Shown here: positions 58,004 to 64,000 of the stretch, piece after piece
Position numbering within the stretch: the first letter of the stretch is position 1
How the letters are laid out: every line of letters begins with the position of its first letter
Source: Magnetococcales bacterium
GTDB lineage: Bacteria > Pseudomonadota > Magnetococcia > Magnetococcales > UBA8363
Length of the DNA stretch: 64,000 nucleotides
Assembly (NCBI GenBank): GCA_015228925.1
Contig: JADGCQ010000003.1
Coordinates: 33,103 to 97,102, forward strand
Direction: 5' to 3'
Position numbers and translations under genes: made by a program
The notes under the pieces: generated by a model
Databases searched by the model: none
Seen by the model: the letters and a program-made list of their open reading frames with translations, nothing else
What the model was told of the DNA's origin: nothing

Positions 58004-58813
58004 TTACCTCTTGAGTTGGGTTACCAGACCCAGCATGGTATCTGCGGTCTGGATGGATTTGGTGCCAATTTCATAGGCACGCTGGGTGGTGATCATATCC
58101 ACCATCTCAGTCACCATATTGACGTTGGACTGTTCCAGAAAATGTTGCTTCAGACTCCCCATACCGTTTTGCATGGGGTTGGAGACGGTGGGTGTCCCGG
58201 ATGCGGGGCTTTCGACATACAGGTTGTTACCGATGGCGGTCAAACCGGCGGGATTGACAAAATTGGCCAGTTGCAACTGCCCTTGATTGGCCAGATAGCC
58301 GGGGTTTTGATCGGTGGCAAAACCGATGGCACCACTTTGTTCGACGGAAATGCGGGTGTGGACCGTCGGGTCCACCCCAACCTGACCACCGACCAGGGGG
58401 TAGCCATCGGAGGTGACGATATTACCATCCTTGCTGATTTGAAAGCTCCCATCCCGGGTATAGGCGGTGCTGCCATCGGGGAGTTCCACCTGAAAAAAGC
58501 CTTGGCCATTGACCATCATATCCACGTTGAACGGTGCTTCGGAGGTGGGGACGGGGCTTCCTTGAGAGAATTCCTTGCTCACTCCGACCACCTTGACACC
58601 ATGACCCAATTGAATGCCGACGGGAACTTGGGTGCCGTTTTGTGAGGTATCGCTGCCGGCAGGACGCAGGTTGGCGTACAACAAATCTTGAAAATCGGTA
58701 CGGGACTGCTTGAAACCGGTGGTGTTGACGTTGGCCAAGTTATTGGCGATGGTGTCAATACTGGTTTGCTGCGCTTGCATTCCGGTGGCGGCGGTCCAAA
58801 GGGCGCGAATCAT
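58004..58813 (-). CDS. flgG: FlgG distal rod protein
   Basis: The 269-residue protein begins MIRALWTAATGMQAQQTSID and has IANNLANVNTTGFKQSRTDF. The FlgG-specific features DGSTAYTRDGSFQISKDGN and the C-terminal RAYEIGTKSIQTADTMLGL are also present. It polymerises into the distal rod that passes the P and L rings. It lies 35 bases after flgF. Confidence 0.98.
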   Translation of the reverse strand: MIRALWTAATGMQAQQTSIDTIANNLANVNTTGFKQSRTDFQDLLYANLRPAGSDTSQNGTQVPVGIQLGHGVKVVGVSKEFSQGSPVPTSEAPFNVDMMVNGQGFFQVELPDGSTAYTRDGSFQISKDGNIVTSDGYPLVGGQVGVDPTVHTRISVEQSGAIGFATDQNPGYLANQGQLQLANFVNPAGLTAIGNNLYVESPASGTPTVSNPMQNGMGSLKQHFLEQSNVNMVTEMVDMITTQRAYEIGTKSIQTADTMLGLVTQLKR

Positions 58814-58848
58814 TGATTCATAACTCCTTCAAGGTGAAGTGTGTCTCG

Positions 58849-59652
58849 TCAGCCAAGGCGACCAATCTGGTTGGCTTGGCTATCCAGTCCGTCCAAGGAC
58901 TGAATCGCTTTCATGTAACTTTCAAAGGCGCGGTTGGCGTCGATCATCTGCGTCATACCACGGACGACGTTGGCGTTGGAGGCTTCCAGGTAGCCCTGAT
59001 GAAATCCACCCTGGGCTTCGGTCAGGTTGGTGACCTGATCCTGCGGAACCTCATACAGATTTTGTCCGACCCGTTTCAGGGCCTCTTCCGGCAGTCCGAC
59101 GCGCTGCAACCGTCCCATGGTCCCATCCTTGTTGGAGATGGTTCCATCCTTGCTGATCGTGATGGGATCACTCCCCACGACCAACGGCGCACCATTGTCT
59201 CCCATCACCTGGAACCCGTCTTTGTTGACCAGTTCCCCAAAGCTGTTGACATTGAAAGAGCCATCGCGGGTATAGCGTTGCCCCTGCGGGGTATTGACCG
59301 CGAAAAATCCATCCCCCTCGATGGCGACATCCAGGGGATTTCCGGTCGCTTGGAGTGCCCCCTGGTTCACCTTGGTGACCGTACTGGGGGCCGCCGGATA
59401 GGTAATCGACAGGGCATTGGTGGCGGGATTGCTGAACGGGAAGGGGATATCACCCGGTCCCCGGAGTCCCAAAAAACTGTCATTGGGCATGGGAAACTGT
59501 TCTGGACCCGGCTTGGTCATGAAGGAATCGAACGTGATATCGCCCTCCTTGTAACCATTGGTATTGACGTTGGCCAGATTGTTGGCTAGAACATCCAGGC
59601 GCATTTCTGTTCTGAGGGCGCCGTTGACGGCGGCCCATGCACCACTATCCAT
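58849..59652 (-). CDS. flgF: FlgF proximal rod protein
   Basis: ATG 59652 (MDSGAWAAVNGALRTEMRLD) is the conserved start; the frame runs open to 59895. The 267-residue product has VLANNLANVNTNGYKEGDIT, DGFFAVNTPQGQRYTRDGSF and C-terminal ANVVRGMTQMIDANRAFESY. It is the first gene of the leftward flagellar operon. A sigma-54 promoter lies 70 bases upstream. Confidence 0.97.
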   Translation of the reverse strand: MDSGAWAAVNGALRTEMRLDVLANNLANVNTNGYKEGDITFDSFMTKPGPEQFPMPNDSFLGLRGPGDIPFPFSNPATNALSITYPAAPSTVTKVNQGALQATGNPLDVAIEGDGFFAVNTPQGQRYTRDGSFNVNSFGELVNKDGFQVMGDNGAPLVVGSDPITISKDGTISNKDGTMGRLQRVGLPEEALKRVGQNLYEVPQDQVTNLTEAQGGFHQGYLEASNANVVRGMTQMIDANRAFESYMKAIQSLDGLDSQANQIGRLG

Positions 59653-59721
59653 GGGTTTCTCCTTGACGTGTGCCGGTGTTTTGATGGCCCTGATTTTTCC
59701 TTGATCTTTCCTTGGAACGGA

Positions 59722-59738
59722 AAGCAATACTTGTGCCA
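59722..59738 (-). promoter_or_regulatory. Sigma-54 promoter of the flgF operon
   Basis: On the minus strand TGGCACAAGTATTGCTT has the GG and GC pairs exactly 10 bases apart and matches the consensus TGGCAC-N5-TTGC fully. Transcription should begin near 59712, giving a leader of about 60 bases before flgF. This implies RpoN and an FleQ/FlrC-type activator for early or middle flagellar genes. Neither is in the window. Confidence 0.85.
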
Positions 59739-59887
59739 TGTCGATAGTTTTCTCCGGTATGGCCAGGGTATCCGAAAGAGTGATGTTGAATCCTTCTTTC
59801 CCACGACGATTCGTGGCACACTCTGCCACCCAATGGGGAAAAGTTTCCCGTGGTGGTGCGAACCCAAAAACCAGATCCGACACACTC

Positions 59888-60757
59888 ATGACCATGAAAA
59901 TCGACGATCCCGGTCAGAAAACGACCCAACCGCATTCCGTTGCGGGTGCGACCTCGGCGGATCCCATGCAAACGTTGGTCCGCATCATGGCGCAGCTTCG
60001 GGGGCCGGAGGGTTGTCCCTGGGATCGGAAACAGACGTGGAAATCTTTGATCCCCTATACCATCGAGGAGGCCTATGAGGTTGTCGAGGCGGTGGAGACC
60101 GGGGCGGGGGATCACCTCAAGGATGAACTGGGGGATGTGTTGTTTCATGTCGTTTTTTACAGTCGTATCGCCGAGGAGCAAAATCTTTTTGACATTGATG
60201 ACGTGATTCGGGGGGTTACCGAAAAAATGATTCGGCGTCATCCCCATGTGTTTGCCACTGCCGAGGCTTTTCCCGAAGCGTCGGAGGTGCCGGGGCGTTG
60301 GGAGGAGATCAAACGTCAGGAAAAACGTGATCTGGCCCAGGGACGTGGCGAGGATACCATCCCTTCGGTTTTTGACGATATCAACAGCTTTCTCCCCGCC
60401 CTGTTGTGGGCCGCCAAGGTACAACGCAAAATGGCCCAGGTGGGGTTTGACTGGACCGATGTTCACGATGTGGCCGCCAAAGTGCGTGAAGAATTGGATG
60501 AACTGGCAGAGGGGACGGCACGCCAAGATCAGGCCAACATCGAGGAAGAGGTGGGGGATTGCCTGTTCACCATGGTCAACCTGGCGCGGCATCTCAAGGT
60601 TAACCCTGAATCGGCACTGCGGGCTTCGACGCGCAAGTTTCAAAATCGCTTCCGCACTATGGAAGAACGACTCCACCGCGAAGGACGGCTTGCGCACGAG
60701 ACGCCGCGTGATCAATTGGAGGCGTTGTGGCTGGAGAGTAAAAAACATCGGCCATGA
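59888..60757 (+). CDS. mazG: MazG nucleoside triphosphate pyrophosphohydrolase
   Basis: The frame opens at 59738, but the conserved part starts after ATG 59888 (59894 also possible). The 289-residue product has two MazG domains with the EExxE and ExxD metal-binding patterns. The first reads TIEEAYEVVEAVETG and ELGDVLFHVVFYSRI, the second REELDELAEGT and EEEVGDCLFTMVNLARH. It removes pyrophosphate from non-canonical NTPs. It starts divergently from flgF. Confidence 0.96.
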   Translation: MTMKIDDPGQKTTQPHSVAGATSADPMQTLVRIMAQLRGPEGCPWDRKQTWKSLIPYTIEEAYEVVEAVETGAGDHLKDELGDVLFHVVFYSRIAEEQNLFDIDDVIRGVTEKMIRRHPHVFATAEAFPEASEVPGRWEEIKRQEKRDLAQGRGEDTIPSVFDDINSFLPALLWAAKVQRKMAQVGFDWTDVHDVAAKVREELDELAEGTARQDQANIEEEVGDCLFTMVNLARHLKVNPESALRASTRKFQNRFRTMEERLHREGRLAHETPRDQLEALWLESKKHRP

Positions 60758-60902
60758 ATCCTAGGGTTGTCTTCCCCGTTGTCGATCCCACCCCCCTTCT
60801 CTCGGACGGAGTGTAGCACAAAAATATGTCGAATCACTATCCATTTTTGTCCATGAAATTGAAAACCATAACAAAACAACTTGCCAGTCCAGGATATTGA
60901 CC

Positions 60903-62723
60903 ATGATTGAACACCTGCGCAACATTGCCATCATCGCCCATGTCGATCATGGGAAAACAACTTTGGTGGATCGGTTGCTTCAGCAGTCGGGCACGCTGCA
61001 CTCGCGTGGTGAAATTAGGGAGCGGATCATGGATTCCAATGATCTGGAGCGGGAGCGTGGCATTACCATCTTGTCCAAGAACACGGCCATTCGCTGGGGG
61101 GATTACCACATCAACATTGTGGACACCCCGGGACATGCCGATTTTGGTGGGGAGGTGGAGCGGGTGTTGTCCATGGTGGATTCGGTGTTGCTGTTGGTGG
61201 ATGCGGTGGATGGTCCCATGCCGCAGACCCGTTTTGTCACCCGCAAGGCGTTTGCCATGGGATTTCGTCCCATCGTCGTCATCAACAAGGTGGACCGCCC
61301 TGGGGCGCGTCCCCATTGGGTTTATGAGCAGACTTTCGAGTTGTTTGACCGCTTGGGGGCGACGAATGAACAACTCGATTTTCCGGTGGTCTATGCTTCG
61401 GCGTTGGAGGGGTATGCATCACGGGATGAGAATGTCCGTTCCGGGGACATGACGCCGTTGTTTGAGGCGATTGTTGGGTATACGCCGCCGCCGTCCGCCG
61501 ATTTTGATGGACCGTTCCAAATGCGGGTCTCTTCGTTGAGTTATAGCTCTTATGTGGGGCTGATTGGCATTGGCCGGGTGCAACGTGGCCGATTGAATAC
61601 CAACAACATGGTGACCATCATTTCTCCAGAGGGGGAACGTCGGGCGGTCAAGATCACCCGTATTTATGGATTCCTCGGTTTGGAGAAGGTTGAAACCCCG
61701 GAGGCCCATGCGGGACAGATCATCGCTTTTACCGGCTCGGATCGGTTGGTGATTTCCGATACGCTGTGTCATCCCGATTTTCCCGATCCGTTGCCGCCGC
61801 TGACGGTGGATGAGCCGACGGTGGTGATGACGTTTCAGGTCAATGATTCTCCCTTGGCGGGGCGTGAGGGAAAATATGTCACCTCACGCAAGCTTCGGGA
61901 GCGGTTATTTTTGGAAGCGATTCATAATGTCGCCTTGCGGGTGGAGGAGACGGAAAACCCGGATCGTTTTCGGGTTTCTGGCCGTGGGGAGTTGCATCTG
62001 GGGATTTTGATCGAAAACATGCGCCGTGAGGGGTTTGAACTGGGGGTATCACGACCGGAGGCGATTATTCGCGTCATCGATGGGGAATCCAAGGAACCTT
62101 ACGAACAGTTGACTGTGGATGTGGAGGATCAGCATCAGGGGGCGGTCATGGAGGCGTTGGGGGAGAGAAAAGGGTTGATCCAGGATATGGTCCCCGATGG
62201 AAAGGGGCGGGTCCGGTTGGATTATATCATTCCGGCCCGTGGGTTGATCGGGTTTCAGACCGAATTTCGCACCATGACTTCGGGGACGGGGATTATGCAC
62301 CATTTGTTTGACCATTATGGCCCTTTGGTTCACAAAACCATTGGCCAGCGTAAAAATGGTGTGCTGATTGCCAAGGAGATGGGCAAGGCGGTTGCTTATG
62401 CTTTGTGGAATCTTCAGGAGCGGGGGCGGCATCTGATTGGCCCTGGGGAGGAGGTTTACGAGGGGATGATCATTGGGTTGCACAGTCGTGATAACGATTT
62501 GGTGGTCAATTGCCTTAAGGCCAAGCAGTTGACCAATATACGGGCTGCGGGGTCCGATGAAAACATTGTGTTGACACCACCGATCCGTTTGGGGTTGGAA
62601 CAGGCGTTGGAATTTATCGATGATGATGAACTGGTGGAGGTCACTCCAAAAACCATCCGTTTGCGCAAAAAAATGTTGAAGGAACATGAACGCAAACGGG
62701 ATCGTCGTCCGGCCAATGTTTGA
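60903..62723 (+). CDS. typA: TypA/BipA ribosome-associated GTPase
   Basis: The 606-residue translation-factor GTPase starts [20 protein letters not shown] (P loop AHVDHGKT). It contains [26 protein letters not shown] and NKVDR, then EF-G-like domains and a TypA-specific C-terminal domain ([19 protein letters not shown]). AGGA 8 bases upstream decides for ATG 60903 over TTG 60897. It supports ribosome assembly and growth under stress and cold. Confidence 0.97.
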   Translation: MIEHLRNIAIIAHVDHGKTTLVDRLLQQSGTLHSRGEIRERIMDSNDLERERGITILSKNTAIRWGDYHINIVDTPGHADFGGEVERVLSMVDSVLLLVDAVDGPMPQTRFVTRKAFAMGFRPIVVINKVDRPGARPHWVYEQTFELFDRLGATNEQLDFPVVYASALEGYASRDENVRSGDMTPLFEAIVGYTPPPSADFDGPFQMRVSSLSYSSYVGLIGIGRVQRGRLNTNNMVTIISPEGERRAVKITRIYGFLGLEKVETPEAHAGQIIAFTGSDRLVISDTLCHPDFPDPLPPLTVDEPTVVMTFQVNDSPLAGREGKYVTSRKLRERLFLEAIHNVALRVEETENPDRFRVSGRGELHLGILIENMRREGFELGVSRPEAIIRVIDGESKEPYEQLTVDVEDQHQGAVMEALGERKGLIQDMVPDGKGRVRLDYIIPARGLIGFQTEFRTMTSGTGIMHHLFDHYGPLVHKTIGQRKNGVLIAKEMGKAVAYALWNLQERGRHLIGPGEEVYEGMIIGLHSRDNDLVVNCLKAKQLTNIRAAGSDENIVLTPPIRLGLEQALEFIDDDELVEVTPKTIRLRKKMLKEHERKRDRRPANV

Positions 62724-62770
62724 GGATTTTTTGGTTTGTTTTTGAACCTTGGTCGCATTGCCTATTTTCC

Positions 62771-62809
62771 TTCCCCCTCTCCCCCCCTTTAGGGGGGGGA
62801 GAGGGGGAA
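62771..62809. terminator. Long GC-rich hairpin after typA
   Basis: TTCCCCCTCTCCCCCCC and its complement GGGGGGGAGAGGGGGAA pair over 17 bases around a 5-base TTTAG loop, with one extra G. It lies between the convergent typA and LysR genes and can end both transcripts. Polypurine-polypyrimidine composition also makes it a possible dispersed repeat. Confidence 0.6.
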
Positions 62810-62845
62810 AGTAGAATGGGCCTTTGAGGGGGAGATTTTTCGGGG

Positions 62846-63763
62846 TTAAATATCGGGGTGGAGGAGGGCGCAACGCTGCTTGGCAAAATTGAGAAATTCC
62901 TCGACTGCCTTGGAACGAAATTTTTGTTTTTGGAAGACAAAATTCAGGAGTCGTTTAAACCGTATCCCTTTGACGCGACCGATGCGGAGGCTATTGAGTT
63001 GTCGTTCTTTGCGCAGGGCGACGCTGGAGATAATGCTGAACCCGACGCCACCTTCCACGGCGGCTTTGACCGATTCGGTTGTTCCCAATTCCAAGATCAT
63101 GTCCAGTTGGTCGTAGGACAATCCCCCCTTGCCCAAATGTTCGCTGATGACCACACGGGTGCCGGAACCTTCCTCGCGGGAGACAAAAGGGTATTCTTTG
63201 AGTTTGGCCAGGGGGATCTCCTCCATGGACTCAAACGGATGGCCTGGGGCGAAGATGACGACCAATTCGTCTTCAAAACAGGGGGCGACGGCGATATTTT
63301 TGTTGGAGACTGGCCCTTCGACCATCCCCATGTCGATGGTGGCATCTTCCAGTTTGCGAACGACCAGACTGGTATTGTCCACGGAGAGGCGAATTTGCAC
63401 CCGTGGAAACTGCTCATGATAGCCGCTGAGAATGGGTGGCAGCAGGTATTCGCCGATGGTGGTGGAGGCTCCCAGTTTGATGATTCCTCGTGTTTCACCC
63501 GTCATTTCGTTGACCGCTTTTTCGGTTTCCCGATAGAGTTCCAATATCCTTTCGGCATAGTCGAACACGGTTTCTCCCGCTTCTGTCAGGGAGATGCGGT
63601 TGTGGTGGCGGTCGAAGAGACGGGTATTGAAATGTTCTTCCAGTTGACGGATTTGAAAAGTTACGGCAGGTTGGGTGAGGTAGAGTTCTTCGGCTGCCCT
63701 GGTGAATGAGAGGTGTTTGGCCACGGCGTGGAAGACACGGAGTCGTGTATCGGAGAAACTCAT
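62846..63763 (-). CDS. LysR-family transcriptional regulator
   Basis: The 305-residue protein has an N-terminal winged helix with the LysR signature (LRVFHAVAKHLSFTRAAEEL, LTQPAVTFQIRQLE, TRLFDR). A periplasmic-binding-like effector domain (about 90-295) contains IIKLGASTTIGEYLLPPILS and GVGFSIISSVALRKE. The effector part resembles the CysL/CbbR group. The divergent gene that it would normally control lies beyond the right edge of the window. Its effector cannot be named. Confidence 0.92.
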   Translation of the reverse strand: MSFSDTRLRVFHAVAKHLSFTRAAEELYLTQPAVTFQIRQLEEHFNTRLFDRHHNRISLTEAGETVFDYAERILELYRETEKAVNEMTGETRGIIKLGASTTIGEYLLPPILSGYHEQFPRVQIRLSVDNTSLVVRKLEDATIDMGMVEGPVSNKNIAVAPCFEDELVVIFAPGHPFESMEEIPLAKLKEYPFVSREEGSGTRVVISEHLGKGGLSYDQLDMILELGTTESVKAAVEGGVGFSIISSVALRKERQLNSLRIGRVKGIRFKRLLNFVFQKQKFRSKAVEEFLNFAKQRCALLHPDI

Positions 63764-63951
63764 GAACGGTTCCTGGCTTTTGGGTTGAAGTGTTGGCCGG
63801 AGAGGTGTTTTTCCGCACGCGGAATGGACGTAGCCTGATTGCCGGGCAGTCTAAGAAAAAAAAGCGGGTATGGAAAGGAATAAAAAAAAATTTAATGGCC
63901 CGATTTTTTGGACGTGTTGACATTGGATCATTGATTGACACTCCTTTAGAA

Positions 63952-64000
63952 AATTATTAAAAGAAAAAAGGGGTCTGGGGGATTGCCCCCAGGGTTTTGA
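63952..64000 (+). repeat. Second copy of the 48-base MITE end, running off the window
   Basis: 63952-63999 is identical over 48 bases to 45020-45067 (and to the inverted right end at 45207-45254). It probably marks the left end of another copy of the element. The spacer 63764-63951 before it is AT-rich and holds the LysR promoter. Confidence 0.85.

Noticed and set aside
59653..59887. Extended FlgF and MazG N-termini
   Set aside because: Both frames extend into the shared promoter region that contains the sigma-54 site; conserved starts are 59652 and 59888.
62049..62873. Minus-strand open frame across the end of typA
   Set aside because: It is antisense to a highly conserved gene and its composition is that of a shadow.

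Overview
The window is a chromosomal segment from a motile, Gram-negative, respiratory bacterium of the Pseudomonadota. The supporting genes are flagellar rod and P/L-ring genes, outer-membrane and periplasmic proteins, c-type cytochromes, groESL behind a CIRCE element, hfq-hflX, and kdpFABCDE. Two heme-c sensor proteins, many signalling genes and a Gly/Asn-rich protein resembling sulfur-globule proteins fit a sulfur-oxidising Magnetococcia-like organism. That placement is inference from gene content, not a phylogenetic test. No rRNA, tRNA or CRISPR array was seen.

Region 1 (1-13.6 kb) is accessory. It holds a gene tail, a TacA/TacT-type toxin-antitoxin pair, and a three-gene redox block (tetraheme cytochrome, Tat-exported 4Fe-4S protein, heme-c histidine kinase). 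It also holds a Pel-like block in which PelA is split into two genes and the PelB-like TPR protein lacks an obvious porin part. A decayed HigA-type antitoxin and an intact class D beta-lactamase follow.

Region 2 (13.6-21.6 kb) is a complete kdp potassium operon, transcribed leftward as a 29-aa microprotein, kdpF, A, B, C, D and E. All junctions overlap or are only a few bases apart. Region 3 (21.7-32.7 kb) is mixed: a XRE antitoxin pseudogene, phoU-pstB without pstSCA, a Met-rich Spy-like protein with CopA, an Rpn-like nuclease, NhaA, YqhA, a PHP phosphoesterase, an orphan LsrF-like enzyme and the Gly/Asn-rich secreted protein.

Region 4 (33-45.3 kb) carries signalling and housekeeping genes. 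These are a GAF protein with a diadenylate-cyclase-like C-terminus, a RelA/SpoT homologue with a degraded synthetase, an exosortase-type O-glycosylation ligase, pgpA-cinA, a heme-c chemoreceptor, an M24 peptidase and elbB. It ends in a 235-bp MITE-like element with 48-bp terminal inverted repeats; one more copy of that repeat lies at the right edge of the window.

Region 5 (45.4-64 kb) has groESL, hflX-hfq, an uncharacterised two-gene SNF2-helicase/zinc-ribbon unit, a csrA-orf-ccdA operon, flgFGAHIJMN read leftward from a clear sigma-54 promoter, mazG, typA and a LysR regulator.
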